A stretch of 64,000 nucleotides of DNA, taken from positions 6,278,001-6,342,000 of the forward strand of contig NZ_AP023257.1 in assembly GCF_016756595.1 (NCBI RefSeq), written 5' to 3'. The notes beneath the pieces were generated by a model. That model was not told the DNA's origin, did not search any database, and worked only from the letters and a program-made list of their open reading frames with translations. A program made the position numbers and the translations under genes. How positions within the stretch are numbered: position 1 is the first letter of the stretch; the number at the start of each line of letters is the position of its first letter. Shown here piece after piece: positions 26,987-37,678 of the stretch. The DNA comes from Mesorhizobium sp. L-2-11. Its GTDB lineage: Bacteria; Pseudomonadota; Alphaproteobacteria; Rhizobiales; Rhizobiaceae.

Positions 26987-28448
26987 AGGCGGATTCAAGC
27001 GGTCGTCGCAACACCTAAACGAAGGAGGTTGCGATGGGCATCCAAAAGCGACGATCACACCGTTCTGGACGAGCGCCGTTGCCGTCACCGGGACGTCCGC
27101 CAGTGGCGGAGAGATCTGAACTCCAGCGATTCTGGTTGGGGATCGCGCAAGGAATGACAAGCGAAGATGCTGCGCTGGCTGCTGGTATGTCGCAGCCTGT
27201 TGGAACCAGATTGTTCCGACAGGCGGGTGGCATGGCACCAGCGATGTTCAGATCTTCGAGCAAGCCGCCGTCCGGGCGGTACCTCTCGTTTGTGGAACGT
27301 GAGGAGATCGCACTACTTCGCGTTCAAGGCCTTTCGAGACGCGAGATCGGTCGCCAACTTGGCCGATCCGCCTCAACCATCTCCCGCGAGCTACGACGCA
27401 ATGCCGCGACGCGCAGCGGTGGCCTGGAGTATCGTGCATCGACAGCCCAATGGCATGCCGAGCGATCGGCCCGTCGACCCAAACCGACCAAGCTTGCGCT
27501 CAACACGACCTTGCGCACTTATGTTGAGCAGAGACTGGCCGGCGTCGTCATGACTCCGAGCGGCGCTCCCGTTCCGGGTCCCGCCGTTTCGTGGAAGGGC
27601 CGCCGGCATGGCCCGCGAAAGAATCGGCGGTGGGCCACGGCCTGGAGCCCGGAACAGATTGCCCGACGCTTGCCGATCGACTTCCCGGACGACGAGACGA
27701 TGCGCATCAGCCACGAAGCCATCTATCAGGCCCTTTTTGTTCAGGGCCGGGGAGCGCTACGCCGCGAACTGTCGGCCTGCTTGAGAACGGGGCGCGTGTT
27801 GCGGGTCCCCAGGGCGCGCGTACGCGGGCGAGGCAAGAGCTTTGTCTCGCCGGAGATCATGATCAGTCAACGCCCCGCCGAAGCGGTCGATCGCGCGGTG
27901 CCGGGTCACTGGGAGGGAGACCTCATCCTTGGTCTTGGCAGCTCGGCGATCGGCACGCTGGTTGAGCGTACGACGCGCTTCACGATGTTGCTGCATCTTC
28001 CCCGACTTGCGGGGCATGGCGAAGCTCCGCGCATGAAGAATGGCCCTGCTCTCGCGGGACACGGAGCTGAAGCCGTGCGTGACGCGATTACGCGCACCAT
28101 CATCACCTTGCCCGAAGAGTTGCGGCGTTCGCTGACCTGGGATCAGGGAGCCGAAATGGCTCAGCATGATCGTCTCAAGATCGACGCGGGTGTCCAAGTC
28201 TACTTCTGCGATCCGCAAAGCCCATGGCAGCGTGGCACCAACGAGAACACCAATGGACTGCTGCGTCAGTACTTCCCGAAAGGCACCGACCTGAGCGTCC
28301 ACAGCGCCGACGAGATCGCCGCCGTGGCCGTGGCCCTCAATGCCCGACCGAGAAAAACTCTGGGATGGAAAACACCCGCAGAAGCGCTTGACGAGTTGCT
28401 GTCGCGAGTGAACACAATCGGTGTTGCGACGACCGCTTGAATCCGCCT
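26987..28448 (+). mobile_element. IS30-family element with perfect 28-bp inverted repeats
   Basis: The ends 26987-27014 and 28421-28448 are perfect 28-bp inverted repeats beginning AGGCGGATTCAAGCGGTCGT. The element is 1462 bp with one intact transposase gene. No clear target duplication was seen. It separates the CapA/MAL debris from the BNR-repeat pseudogene. Confidence 0.9.
27034..28440 (+). CDS. IS30-family transposase
   Basis: A 468-residue transposase. An N-terminal HTH (LSFVEREEIALLRVQGLSRREIGRQLGRSASTISRELRRN) precedes the DDE core: GHWEGDLILGLGSSAIGTLVERTTRF, LTWDQGAEMAQH and SPWQRGTNENTNGLLRQYFPKGTDL with the catalytic glutamate. AAGGAGG precedes the start at 27034. The frame is intact and the stop lies inside the right inverted repeat. 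Confidence 0.9.
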   Translation: MGIQKRRSHRSGRAPLPSPGRPPVAERSELQRFWLGIAQGMTSEDAALAAGMSQPVGTRLFRQAGGMAPAMFRSSSKPPSGRYLSFVEREEIALLRVQGLSRREIGRQLGRSASTISRELRRNAATRSGGLEYRASTAQWHAERSARRPKPTKLALNTTLRTYVEQRLAGVVMTPSGAPVPGPAVSWKGRRHGPRKNRRWATAWSPEQIARRLPIDFPDDETMRISHEAIYQALFVQGRGALRRELSACLRTGRVLRVPRARVRGRGKSFVSPEIMISQRPAEAVDRAVPGHWEGDLILGLGSSAIGTLVERTTRFTMLLHLPRLAGHGEAPRMKNGPALAGHGAEAVRDAITRTIITLPEELRRSLTWDQGAEMAQHDRLKIDAGVQVYFCDPQSPWQRGTNENTNGLLRQYFPKGTDLSVHSADEIAAVAVALNARPRKTLGWKTPAEALDELLSRVNTIGVATTA

Positions 28449-28519
28449 TATCATCAAGAGCAGGTAGTCGATGTCGGCACAGATCCGTGTCACCGACCCG
28501 AAGAGCCGCGGTCGCGGGC

Positions 28520-29500
28520 GACCCCAACGAGCCGATAGTGTTCTATTTCGGCGGGTGGGCGGGCGGGGTATGGAAGACGATCGCCGGCGGCGTATATTGG
28601 CGCTGCGTATCCGATGGTTCTTGACGAGCGCCAGTGTCGGAGCGCTCGCGGTCGCCCGCTCGACCGATGGTGGGGCGAGCTTCACCGAGGTGATCACGCC
28701 TCATGGCGACAACCACGATCTCTGGATCGACCCGGTCAATCCCAGCTAATGATCGAAGGCAATGACGGCGGCGCCTACATCACCTTCAATGGGGCAGGAC
28801 CTGGTCGTCGATTTACAATCAGAACACAGCGTAGTTCTATCGCATCGATGTCGACGACCAATATCCCTATCTACGCCACGCAGCAGGACAACACCTCGAT
28901 CTCGGTTTCGAGGGCCCTCGGAATAAGTGTTATCACGCTTGGGCGACTGCACCTATCCAGGCACCGGCGAGAGCGGCTTCATCGCCGTGGATCCCAAGGA
29001 TTCCGAGATCGTCCAGTGCGGCGCGATCGGCTCAAGCCCAGGAGACTGTGGAGCTTTGCAACGCTACGACCACCGCACCCGACAAATTCGCCTTGTCAGT
29101 GGCTGCCCGGAAAAGACGAGCGGTATGGCGTCGAAGAATATGCGCTACCGTTTCGGTTGGATCTTCCCGATCACCTTCTCGCCGCATGATCAGAAGACAC
29201 TTTATATCGGGGCAAGCACGTCTTCCGCAACCGCGCCGAGGGATCGAGTTGGACCGTGATCTCGCCCGATCTAAGCCTTAACGACCCAGCTCGACAGGAC
29301 CATTCGGGTGGCGTCCTGACCCACGACGATTCCGGCGCCGGAGTGCATGCTACGTGCGCCTCGATCGTGGAATCCCGGAACCGCAAGGGCGATATCTGAG
29401 CAGCTACCGACGACGGGCTCATCCATGTGACGCGAAACGACGGGGCTCAGTGGAGCAACGTTACGCCGAAAGCGCGGCTTTCGACAGATCTTTTTTGCAT
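28520..29500 (+). pseudogene. Remnant of a BNR/VPS10-like beta-propeller protein
   Basis: Pieces in successive frames match the glycosyl-hydrolase/BNR-repeat proteins with sortilin-like propellers: DPNEPIVFYFGGWAGGVW, then after an internal deletion FTEVITPHGDNHDLWIDPVN, MIEGNDGGAYITFNG, TGESGFIAVDPKDSEIVQCG, ALQRYDHRTRQIRLVSG and DDGLIHVTRNDGAQWSNVTP near 29405-29465. Stop codons and frameshifts occur throughout. No signal peptide or start is left. The function of these propellers is not well known, and this copy is dead. Confidence 0.75.
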
Positions 29501-30153
29501 GGTCGACGAGAAATGTGAGGAGGCAGACCCGCAGCCATTTCAAACGGAACTGACAATCGGAAAATTGCTGTACCCGCTGATGTCGCCTAAGGTTTTGCCT
29601 CGGTCGCGGCTTTCCAATTTAGACGAGATCACGAGGAATCTCCTTCGACCATGAGTTGAAAAAGATGCGCGCCGCATTCGAACGCATCGAAATCGATCTG
29701 AAGGTGGAAGGCCGACTTGGTAGCGGTCATAACTGTCCCGCCCCGGCTCAACATTGCCGGTTTCAGCAACGTGGTCGCCATCGGCGGAGAAGCCCCTCCG
29801 GGGCGTCAAAGACTGACCGCTCCGGAAGCGAGCGGCCCCAGCTTGTGCAAGAATGTGACAAGCGCCGCCGTGCTCAGCCTCCGGACTTCCCTCAAACGAT
29901 CGGATATCGAAGATCAAGGTTTCCATATTACCGAAGTGACATCGGCATCACAAGGAATCTTGACGATGTCGCCGAAGCAGGGATGTTCGTATCTAGTCAG
30001 CGGTCGCGATAAGATGAGGTCGCCGACTGCTACCAGTGTGAAGCCGTTCGCAACATTCGTTCGATCGAGCCGGCCGTATCATAGCCATTGACCTGCCACT
30101 GAGTTTTTCCTCCACCTGGAGTTAGAGTCCGGCCTCGATTGAAGGACGGACAG

Positions 30154-30420
30154 ATGAAGCGGAAGCGGTTCACGGAAGATCAGATCATCGCGGTTCTGCG
30201 CGAGCACGAGGCGGGCGCAAAGGCCGGTGACCTGGCTCGCAAGCACGGGGTCAGCGAGGCGACGCTATATAACTGGAAGGCGAAGTATGGCGGCATGGAC
30301 GTGTCCGACGCCAAGCGCCTGAAGGCGCTGGAGGATGAGAACGCCAGGCTGAAGAAGCTGCTCGCCGACCAGATGCTGGAGGCCTCGGCGCTGCGCGAGC
30401 TTCTGTCAAAAAAATGGTAG
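30154..30420 (+). CDS. IS3 OrfA (HTH protein)
   Basis: An 88-residue HTH protein: [42 protein letters not shown], then a leucine-zipper-like coiled coil ([19 protein letters not shown]). It ends just after an A7 run (30408-30414), the classic site for -1 ribosomal frameshifting into orfB. Confidence 0.85.
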   Translation: MKRKRFTEDQIIAVLREHEAGAKAGDLARKHGVSEATLYNWKAKYGGMDVSDAKRLKALEDENARLKKLLADQMLEASALRELLSKKW

Positions 30421-31260
30421 GGCCCGCCGCCAAGCGCGAAGCCGTCGCGCATCTGAGGTCCGCCATGGGCCTGTCGGAGCGGCGGGCCTGTTCCTTCGTC
30501 GGTGCCGATCGCAAGATGATCCGCTACCAGTCCTGCCGGCCGCCGGAGACGGAGTTGCGCAGCCGACTGCGCGACCTGGCCAACGAGCGGCGTCGCTTCG
30601 GCTATCGGCGACTGTTCATCCTGCTTCGGCGCGAAGGCGAGCCGTCAGGGATCAACCGGATCTATCGGCTCTACCGCGAAGAGGGACTGACGGTTCGCAA
30701 GCGCCGGGCGCGGCGGCGCGCGGTTGGCACGCGGGCACCGATCCTGGTCGAGGCACGGCCGAACGCGCGCTGGTCGCTGGATTTCGTCCATGATCAGTTC
30801 GCCTGCGGCCGCCGGTTCCGCGTGCTCAACATCGTCGACGACGTGACGCGCGAGTGCCTGGCGGCGATCCCCGACACCTCGATCTCCGGTCGTCGGGTGG
30901 CACGTGAGCTGACCGACCTGATCGTCCAGCGCGGCAAGCCAGACATGATCGTTTCCGACCACGGGACGGAGTTCACCTCGAACGCCATCCTTGCCTGGTC
31001 GAAGGATCATCGCGTCGAATGGCACTACATCGCGCCGGGAAAGCCGATGCAAAATGGCTATGTCGAGAGCTTCAACGGCCGGATGCGCGACGAGGCCGCA
31101 TTCCTCGCTCGGCTACCAGACCCCGGCGGCCTTCGCCGGAACCCTCACTGCAACCGGCTCCAACGCTGCGCTCGATAGAAGCTTCGCGTCTCCGCCGGTT
31201 GTTCAACCCGCGCCCTACGGCGTAACAGAAAAGGCCGAGGCTCTAATCGCCGCTGGATGA
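30414..31260 (+). pseudogene. IS3 transposase OrfB, internally deleted
   Basis: From the A7 slip site the frame encodes [53 protein letters not shown] (first Asp), [15 protein letters not shown] (second Asp) and [18 protein letters not shown] (Glu). About 40 codons after MRDE are missing and the frame shifts; the end [16 protein letters not shown] continues in another frame to 31260. The catalytic residues are present, but the C-terminus is altered, so activity is doubtful. Confidence 0.82.
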
Positions 31261-31331
31261 CAGTTCAGTGGCAGGTCACCATCGCCCCGCCGAGCTGTAT
31301 GAGAGCCGTGATCTTGTGAATTGTTCTCCAT

Positions 31332-31821
31332 TGACACCTCCATAAGCTGAATCTTACAACGACTAACTTCTTCTTTTGCCGTACTGAACCTAACGTTCAG
31401 AATCACGATGCCGGTCCGCTAGAACCGAACGGGCATCCATAAAGTCGCCCTGCGGTCACACCGGCCTTGATACGGTTGCGTCGTGATTGTCATATGGCGG
31501 TTCCCTTCTGGACTAGTCACGGACTTCGCTTGACAGACCACGAGTCATAAAGCGGGCGATTGATCTAATATAACTTTCATCTGACCTCATCTTGCTGGGT
31601 ATCGTTCGACTGGCGGGATCGAGTCGGCTTCTGGGTTCGAGTGAGCAGGCTCGACCAGCCGTTCGAGAACCCGGACCAAGATTGGGATGCCATTGAAGCC
31701 TGCATTGCCGCCGATCTTCAATTCTCGCGGCAGCAACGTCGCGTTTGACGCAGCCGCCGAGATTGCCAGTTCCAAGGACGGCAATCACCTCTATAAGAGC
31801 ATGATTTCCTCAGGCACAGGT
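31332..31821. other. Gap between dppF and the capA-like remnant
   Basis: 490 bp. A minus-strand stretch (about 31590-31784) reads like part of a protein (LPRELKIGGNAGFNGIPILV) but has no recognisable start or family. Possibly the remains of one more gene of the dpp-capA unit. Confidence 0.35.
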
Positions 31822-32853
31822 CTACGGCTCTGCCACGGAAGCGAGTAGAGCGTTGGCGGCCGACTCTCCCGGGCCCCCTGTCGCCGGTGCGCGCACATGA
31901 CAGGCCACGAACCGTCCGTCGGCCATCGGCACTAAAGGCGGCACTTCGATGCGGCAACGCTCGACCGCGAGGGGGCAGCGCGGGTGGAACGCGCACCCAC
32001 TCGGCGGGTTGATCGGGCTCGGCACCTCGCCCTCCACGAGCACCTCCAGCCGAACCCGCGTCGGATCCGGCACCGGAGCTGCGGCGATCAACGCCTCAGT
32101 GTAGGGATGGACCGGTTTCGCGAACAACGCCTCGCACGTGGCGAGTTCCACGATCCGCCCCAGGTACATGACGGCAACGCGATGCGCGATATGCTCCACG
32201 ACGCCAAGGTCATGCGAGATGAAGACGAAGGCGATGCCCATCTGCTGCTGGAGATCCAGAAGCAGATTCAGAATCTGCGCTTGCACGGACACGTCAAGGG
32301 CTGAGACCGCTTCGTCGGCGATGATGAGAGAGGGGTTGAGCGACAGGGCGCGTGCAATGCCGAGCCGCTGGCGCTGACCGCCCGACAACTCAGACGGGAG
32401 CCTGTTCATCATCTCGGGCGACATTCCGACCTTTCGGAGAAGGTCAGCGGCAAGCGCCTGACGCTGCTTCCGGCTGAGGCGCTCAAAATTCTCGACGGGT
32501 TCGGTGATGATCTGTCCGGCGGTGAGGCGCGGGTTGAGCGACGAGTACGGGTCCTGAAAGACCATCTGCATCCGACGGCGCCACGCGTGAAGCGCGCCCT
32601 TCTTGAGGCCCGCGATATCGGTCCCGTCGATCAGCACGCGCCCGCCCGTCGGCTCCACGAGCCGCATCAAGAGCCGCGCGACAGTCGACTTGCCGCAGCC
32701 GGATTCGCCGACGATGCAAAGCGTCTCGCCCGCCTCGACCGAAAAGGATACATCCTCCACCGCCCGGATCACCGGAATGCTTTTCTTGAAGATTCCCGCA
32801 CCGAGCGGATAATGCTTGGTCAGATTCTCGACTTTCAGCAAAGGACCACTCAT
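31822..32853 (-). CDS. Dipeptide/oligopeptide ABC transporter ATPase, DppF type
   Basis: A 343-residue cytoplasmic ATPase. Walker [15 protein letters not shown] is near residue 48, Q-loop [11 protein letters not shown] near 100, signature [15 protein letters not shown] near 157, Walker [18 protein letters not shown] near 178 and H-loop [13 protein letters not shown] near 210. The C-terminal oligopeptide-transporter extension carries the [14 protein letters not shown] cysteines. The ATG at 32853 overlaps the stop of dppD (ATGA), so the two ATPases are coupled. It powers the DppBC channel with DppD. Fragments of closely similar genes lie at 1295-1567 and 26160-26310. Confidence 0.9.
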   Translation of the reverse strand: MSGPLLKVENLTKHYPLGAGIFKKSIPVIRAVEDVSFSVEAGETLCIVGESGCGKSTVARLLMRLVEPTGGRVLIDGTDIAGLKKGALHAWRRRMQMVFQDPYSSLNPRLTAGQIITEPVENFERLSRKQRQALAADLLRKVGMSPEMMNRLPSELSGGQRQRLGIARALSLNPSLIIADEAVSALDVSVQAQILNLLLDLQQQMGIAFVFISHDLGVVEHIAHRVAVMYLGRIVELATCEALFAKPVHPYTEALIAAAPVPDPTRVRLEVLVEGEVPSPINPPSGCAFHPRCPLAVERCRIEVPPLVPMADGRFVACHVRAPATGGPGESAANALLASVAEP

Positions 32854-33857
32854 GCGTCCATCACCTCTTCGGCGCGCCAGCAAGCTGCGGCGTGGCTCGA
32901 CCCGACATCACGCAGGGCGGGCGTCTTGTCGCGGCAAATGTCGATCGCGAACGGGCAGCGAGGCGCAAAGCTGCAGCCGACAATGGGCTCGCACAAGCTT
33001 GGCACGATGCCGGGGATTTCCGGAAGGCGGCGCTGACGGCCGCGGCGCGGATCAGGCACCGAACGCATCAGGCCCTGGGTGTACGGATGCGCAGGGCGCG
33101 CGAACAGCTCAGTTACGCTCGCTTGCTCCACGATCCGGCCGGCATACATGACAATTACGCGCTGGCACGTCTCTGCCACAACGCCCAGATCATGCGTGAT
33201 GAACATCACGGCCGTTCCCATGCGCTCTTTCAGGTCGACGATCAGCCGCAGGATCTGCGCCTGGATAGTGACGTCGAGCGCGGTGGTTGGCTCGTCGGCA
33301 ATCAACAGTTCCGGTGAGCAGGCAAGAGCCATGGCGATCATGACGCGCTGGCGCATGCCCCCCGACATTTCGTGGGGATAGTTGTTCACGCGACGCTCCG
33401 GGTCAGCGATGCGGACGAGACGGAGCATCTCTTCGGCCTTTTCCATGGCCACCGAGCGGGACGCTTTCGTGTGGATCTGCACCGCTTCGGCGATCTGGTG
33501 GCCGACCGTATAGACCGGGTTCAGACTCGTCATCGGCTCCTGGAAGATCATGGCGATCTGGTCACCGCGGATCTGGCGCATCTCCCGAGCAGACAGTTCA
33601 AGCAGGTCGCGTCCGCGAAAACGGATCTCGCCGCCGACCGTCCTGGCGGACAGCTTCGGCAGCAGGCGAAGGACGGAGAGAGCGGTAACGCTCTTTCCGC
33701 ACCCGGATTCGCCGACGACGCCGAGCGTCTCGCCTTTCTTGACCTGAAAGCTGATGCCGCCTAGGGCGCGGGTAACGCTTGCTTCGCCGTAAAAGTGTGT
33801 CTCGAGGTCTCGAACGTCGAGAAGCACGTCGTTCCCTGCGGTTTGATGCATCTTCAT
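32850..33857 (-). CDS. Dipeptide/oligopeptide ABC transporter ATPase, DppD type
   Basis: A 335-residue ATPase. Walker A is [15 protein letters not shown] near residue 49, signature [15 protein letters not shown] near 162, Walker [17 protein letters not shown] near 182, H-loop [13 protein letters not shown] near 214. The peptide-transporter C-terminal cysteine cluster [14 protein letters not shown] follows. The ATG at 33857 lies next to the dppC stop; the longer upstream frame overlaps dppC and is not needed. The stop overlaps the dppF start by four bases. Confidence 0.9.
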   Translation of the reverse strand: MKMHQTAGNDVLLDVRDLETHFYGEASVTRALGGISFQVKKGETLGVVGESGCGKSVTALSVLRLLPKLSARTVGGEIRFRGRDLLELSAREMRQIRGDQIAMIFQEPMTSLNPVYTVGHQIAEAVQIHTKASRSVAMEKAEEMLRLVRIADPERRVNNYPHEMSGGMRQRVMIAMALACSPELLIADEPTTALDVTIQAQILRLIVDLKERMGTAVMFITHDLGVVAETCQRVIVMYAGRIVEQASVTELFARPAHPYTQGLMRSVPDPRRGRQRRLPEIPGIVPSLCEPIVGCSFAPRCPFAIDICRDKTPALRDVGSSHAAACWRAEEVMDA

Positions 33858-33858
33858 G

Positions 33859-34740
33859 TTAGCGCCTCCGCTTGGCGCGGGGATCGAACAGGTCGCGCAA
33901 ACCGTCCCCGAGCATGTTGACGGCAAGGACCGTGACCGCAAGGCAGATACCGGGGGCGAAGATCGTCAATGGGGCGATGGCGAGATACAGACGCGAACTG
34001 GCGATCATGTTGCCCCAGCTCGGAATTTCGGGTGGCACGCCCACGCCGAGGAAGCTCAGCCCGGCCTCCGTCAGGATCGCGCTGGCGCAGACAGTGGCGC
34101 CCTGGACCATCAGCGCCGGAATGGTGCTCGGCAGAATATGCCGCCACAGCACCTTGGGCAGGCGCGCCCCGCCGCAGAGCGCGGCCTCCACGTAGGGACG
34201 CTCTCGAACACCCAGAACCACCGAACGTACCAGCCGCGCGACGGCTGGCGTCTCGGGGATCGCGATGGCGACGATGAGGATGCCAATACCGGGGCCTGTC
34301 AGAGAAATAAGGGCAATGGCGAGCAGAATGGTCGGGATCGACATCAGGCCGTCCATGACCCGCATGACGAAGTTGTCGAAGCTGCGGCTGTAGCCGGCGA
34401 TGACACCGATCAGAGCCCCGGCAAGAGCCGCGCATGCCGCCGACAGCAATCCCACCATGAGGGAAATCCGGGCGCCGAAGATCGTTCGCGCGAACACGTC
34501 CCGACCCAGATTGTCGCTCCCGAACCACATCTCAGCGGTAGGCGGCTGGAGGCGCGTGAACGGATCCATGTTCACTGGGTCGCCGGCGTAAAGTGGGGCA
34601 GCGAACGCCAGGATGATCAGAAGCGCCAATAGGCCGCCGCCTGCAATGACCAGCGGATGACGCCTTGCCAGATGGGGAATATCAGATATTCGCAGGCGGC
34701 CCGTCGGGACCGTTTCAACTGATGCGGACAAAATCGTCAT
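33859..34740 (-). CDS. Dipeptide ABC transporter permease, DppC type
   Basis: A 293-residue inner-membrane permease. An N-terminal hydrophobic segment ([20 protein letters not shown]) precedes the OppC linker with [20 protein letters not shown], then five further membrane spans and the EAA loop [20 protein letters not shown] (about residue 190), which contacts the ATPases. It pairs with DppB. The start is one base from the dppB stop. Confidence 0.9.
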   Translation of the reverse strand: MTILSASVETVPTGRLRISDIPHLARRHPLVIAGGGLLALLIILAFAAPLYAGDPVNMDPFTRLQPPTAEMWFGSDNLGRDVFARTIFGARISLMVGLLSAACAALAGALIGVIAGYSRSFDNFVMRVMDGLMSIPTILLAIALISLTGPGIGILIVAIAIPETPAVARLVRSVVLGVRERPYVEAALCGGARLPKVLWRHILPSTIPALMVQGATVCASAILTEAGLSFLGVGVPPEIPSWGNMIASSRLYLAIAPLTIFAPGICLAVTVLAVNMLGDGLRDLFDPRAKRRR

Positions 34741-34741
34741 A

Positions 34742-35683
34742 TCAGTACCGGATACGGGGATCGATTAAGGTGTACGCCAGATCGACTGTGAGGTTGATAA
34801 GGACGTACACACCCGAAGTCAGGATGAGCACACTCTGGATGATCGGATAGTCGCGGTTGTTGATCGCATCCACAACCAGACGACCGATACCGGGTATGTT
34901 GAACACCGTTTCCGTGAGGACAACTCCGCCGATCAGATAGGCGAAGCTTATGCCGATGACGGTCAGGATTGGCGCGCCGGCATTCTTCAAGGCATGGTGG
35001 AAAAGCATGGCATGGGACGAAGCGCCTTTGGCAGCGGCGGTTCGCATATAGTCTTCCGACAAGACCTCGAGCATGCTAGCCCGCGTAACCCGCGCGATGA
35101 ATGCGATGTAGCCCAGACTTAGCGCCACGGTGGGAAGGATCAGATGCACGAACCAAGGCCCGAGGCCACCATCGATGGGCTCATATCCCTGCACCGGTAG
35201 CCAGTGTGTCTTGATGGCGAAGAAGTATATGAGAAAATAGCCGATGACAAAGACCGGGACGGAATAACCAAGTGCCGAAAAGGCCGTGAGGAGGCGGTCG
35301 ACGAGACCGCCAGATCGCCACGCGGCAAGGATGCCGAAGGAGACCCCGACCGTCACCGAAAGCATCATCGTCAGGATCGACAGGGAAAGGGTCGGCTCAA
35401 GCCGCTGCGAGATGAGGTCCAGAACCGGTCGTCCGGCAAAGATCGAGGTGCCGAAATCACCGCCTAGCATATCCCGCACCCAATGCATGAACTGAACCGG
35501 CATAGGATCGTTCAGGCCCAGCTTTTCACGGATGCCGGCGATCATCTCAGGCGTCGCGTTGCGGCCAGCGATCATATCCGCGGGGTCTCCGGGCGCCAAC
35601 CTAAGAAGCAGAAATACAAAAATCCCGACCATCGCCATGACGGCGATGGTCGAGACCATTCTGCGTAGGATGTAGACAGCCAT
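34742..35683 (-). CDS. Dipeptide ABC transporter permease, DppB type
   Basis: A 313-residue permease starting MAVYILRRMVSTIAVM, with the DppB pattern LLRLAPGDPADMIAGRNATPE (about residue 25), WVRDMLGGDFGTSI, and the EAA-like loop MRTAAAKGASSHAMLFHHAL (about 205). About six membrane spans. The ATG at 35683 overlaps the last base of the dppA stop (TAATG), which points to coupling with dppA and rules out the longer upstream start. Confidence 0.9.
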   Translation of the reverse strand: MAVYILRRMVSTIAVMAMVGIFVFLLLRLAPGDPADMIAGRNATPEMIAGIREKLGLNDPMPVQFMHWVRDMLGGDFGTSIFAGRPVLDLISQRLEPTLSLSILTMMLSVTVGVSFGILAAWRSGGLVDRLLTAFSALGYSVPVFVIGYFLIYFFAIKTHWLPVQGYEPIDGGLGPWFVHLILPTVALSLGYIAFIARVTRASMLEVLSEDYMRTAAAKGASSHAMLFHHALKNAGAPILTVIGISFAYLIGGVVLTETVFNIPGIGRLVVDAINNRDYPIIQSVLILTSGVYVLINLTVDLAYTLIDPRIRY

Positions 35684-37281
35684 TAGGCCGAGGCCTTCTG
35701 CATGTTCCACATCGGGGTACAATCTGGCATGGCGATGAGGCCGGTGAGCGCTCTGCGGTTGGCGGTTGGCGAGACAGCTTCACCCAGCAGAACGGTGCCG
35801 ACGAAATTCCAGTGTTCTTGTTGCATCTTGCGGGCCAGTGCTTTGCGCTCTGCCGTGTCGACATTCGCCCATTTGGCTCGAAGAGCCTCATACTCGTCGC
35901 TCTTCGGCCAGCCGTACCAACCGTTCTCGCCATTCGCGCTTAGAGTGGGGTTTCCGACCGGATCGGTGCGGGAGTAATCGGACTCGCTCGTGATGAAAAT
36001 GCTCCAGCCGCCGTTCTCTACCGAACCCTTGTTCGCGCGGCGGGCGACGAGCCCGCCCCAGTCGCTCGGGGCAAGCTCCGCATTCACCCCAATCTTGCGT
36101 AGTGTGGCCGCCAATAACTGCGCCATATTGTTGGCCGCCCCCCAATCCGTGGGATCAAGAATGACGACCTTCTCGCCCGCATATCCGGCCTCCTTGAAGA
36201 GCTGCTTGGCTTTTTCGGGGTCGCCGCCCTTCTTGAACCATCCCGTATTTTCATCATTCGAATAAAGTGTATCGTTTCCAAAAAAGGAAGTGATAGTGCG
36301 GATGTATTCTGGGGGATACGTGGTACGCATGACTGCCTCCTGATCGATCAGGCTAAGCATTGCTTGGCGCGCCTTGACGTTGTCGAACGGCTTCTGCAGA
36401 CAGTTCATGCGCATGAAAAATACTTCGTTCGACTTGGGAACCCGGAGTTCAAGGTTAGGATCGCTCTCGATTAGTGAGTAAAGATCCGGAGATGGCGTTC
36501 CGAGGTAGTCAGCTTCACCTGACTGCAAGGCGGCGAAAGCGGTCTGCTGATCGGCGATGATTTCCCAGATGACACGATCGACCTTGACGACCTTCCCGCC
36601 GGCCAAGCCATCCGAGGTTTCCTCACGCGGCACATATTTCTCATTGCGGTCGTAGGTGAAGCTCGCGCCCGGCTTTGCAAGAGCCTCATTGAACTTAAAT
36701 GGTCCCGATCCGATATTCGCGGTCACCTGCTCGGTCGCGGGCCGATCTGCGTCTTTTTCGCGCATCATAAACGGGACCGGTCCAACCACTTTCGCGAGCA
36801 GATCGAGCAGAATCCCCAACGGCTCCTCGAGCGCGATCGTGAAGGTCTTGTCGTCCTTCTTAGAGATATCCTTGGTCCGCGCAACGATCAGTTGTCCGCC
36901 GGGATCCACCTGGCCCCAGCGACGAATAGACGCCACACAGTCCGCCGAGGTGACAGGCGCGCCGTCGTGCCACCCCAAACCATCCCGAAGCTCGAACGTA
37001 TAGATCTTCTTGTCGTCGGAAACGCCCCACTTCCCCACCATTTGCGGCTGCGGCATAAACTTGGAATCAAGCGCAAACAGCGTGTCGTAAATCGCCAGGC
37101 CATGGGTGACAGTGGCGGTAGCCGTCGTCAACATCGGATCGAAGACGCTGAGGTCACCCATCACCATCCGGACCGTCCGCGCGTCGGTTGGTGCTTTTTG
37201 TGCCCGCAGGACCGATGGGATCGTTATAGCCGCTCCGGCGGCCAAACCGGCCTTGATCATTTCGCGTCGTGAGATTGTCAT
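35683..37281 (-). CDS. Periplasmic peptide-type substrate-binding protein, DppA type
   Basis: A 532-residue SBP_bac_5 family protein, the first gene of the dppABCDF operon. Its signal, SRREMIKAGLAAGAAITIP, has the twin-arginine pattern, and processing is expected after VLRA. Family landmarks are KIYTFELRDGLGWHDGAPVTSADCVASI (about residue 80) and the later AGYAGEKVVILDPTDW. The ATG at 37281 follows AAGGGGAA; a start ten codons upstream is less likely. Members bind dipeptides, oligopeptides, opines, glutathione or cyclic compounds, so the ligand is open. Box E lies 353 bp upstream. Confidence 0.88.
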   Translation of the reverse strand: MTISRREMIKAGLAAGAAITIPSVLRAQKAPTDARTVRMVMGDLSVFDPMLTTATATVTHGLAIYDTLFALDSKFMPQPQMVGKWGVSDDKKIYTFELRDGLGWHDGAPVTSADCVASIRRWGQVDPGGQLIVARTKDISKKDDKTFTIALEEPLGILLDLLAKVVGPVPFMMREKDADRPATEQVTANIGSGPFKFNEALAKPGASFTYDRNEKYVPREETSDGLAGGKVVKVDRVIWEIIADQQTAFAALQSGEADYLGTPSPDLYSLIESDPNLELRVPKSNEVFFMRMNCLQKPFDNVKARQAMLSLIDQEAVMRTTYPPEYIRTITSFFGNDTLYSNDENTGWFKKGGDPEKAKQLFKEAGYAGEKVVILDPTDWGAANNMAQLLAATLRKIGVNAELAPSDWGGLVARRANKGSVENGGWSIFITSESDYSRTDPVGNPTLSANGENGWYGWPKSDEYEALRAKWANVDTAERKALARKMQQEHWNFVGTVLLGEAVSPTANRRALTGLIAMPDCTPMWNMQKASA

Positions 37282-37634
37282 GTTCAGTTCCCCTTTGGTT
37301 TGTGGCGACAAACGATGAGCGCTATTCGCTGGATCGGGTGCCTTTCTGCAGGTCGACGTTGTCGATCGAATCCTCGTCGGATGTCTGCCGCAACGTTGAT
37401 CCCACCCTTGGCGCGGAACGGCGCCACTTTAGCTGCAGGGTCGCGTTTTCCATCCCACAGTCAATTAAACTGAAGCCCGGCGAGGTGCGGATGATTGAGC
37501 CCCGACGGCAACTGGCCAACATTGATGCCGCCTGCGGTTTACCAAATAGGCACATCGCCTCCTCCGCCTTGCGACTGTCTTGCTGTCTTGCTTTTTGGCT
37601 TATCGGTGGATTTTCAATTGCCGAAGGGCTTTGC
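37282..37634. other. Leader of the dpp operon
   Basis: About 350 bp between box E and dppA. No gene I can support; the long minus-strand frame 37322-37978 looks spurious. Confidence 0.4.
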
Positions 37635-37678
37635 GTCAAATTCAGTGTGTGTATTGAAGTCATCTGGTTTTGAGATAG
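37635..37678 (-). promoter_or_regulatory. 44-bp conserved upstream box, copy E (dpp operon)
   Basis: Fifth copy, reading on the minus strand toward dppA. It begins CTATCTCAAAACCAGATGAC and ends ACACACTGAATTTGAC. It differs from the others at the second base of the CCATCT start and in the dyad core. It is the copy with the most degenerate dyad after copy C. Confidence 0.56.

Larger units (their letters stand above)
30089..31278 (+). mobile_element. IS3-family element (IS407-like) with 4-bp target duplication
   Basis: Inverted repeats TGACCTGCCACTGA occur at 30089-30102 and 31265-31278. The element is flanked by CCAT at 30085-30088 and 31279-31282. It contains orfA and an internally deleted orfB. 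The 4-bp duplication fits the IS407 group of IS3. Confidence 0.88.
29770..31331 (-). pseudogene. Second capA-like copy, split by IS3 and truncated
   Basis: The ATG at 31331 begins MENNSQDHGSHTARRGDG, parallel to the intact copy's N-terminus. At 31279 an IS3 element enters. After removing 30089-31278 and one CCAT the frame goes on as GYDTAGSIER, then FTLVAVGDLILSRPLT, and after a one-base shift IFDIRSFEGSPEAEHGGA. It then jumps by deletion to LAQAGAARF, which lies about 90 residues further on in the intact protein, and decays. It follows the dppABCDF operon in the same direction, so it was probably the operon's last gene. Confidence 0.85.
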
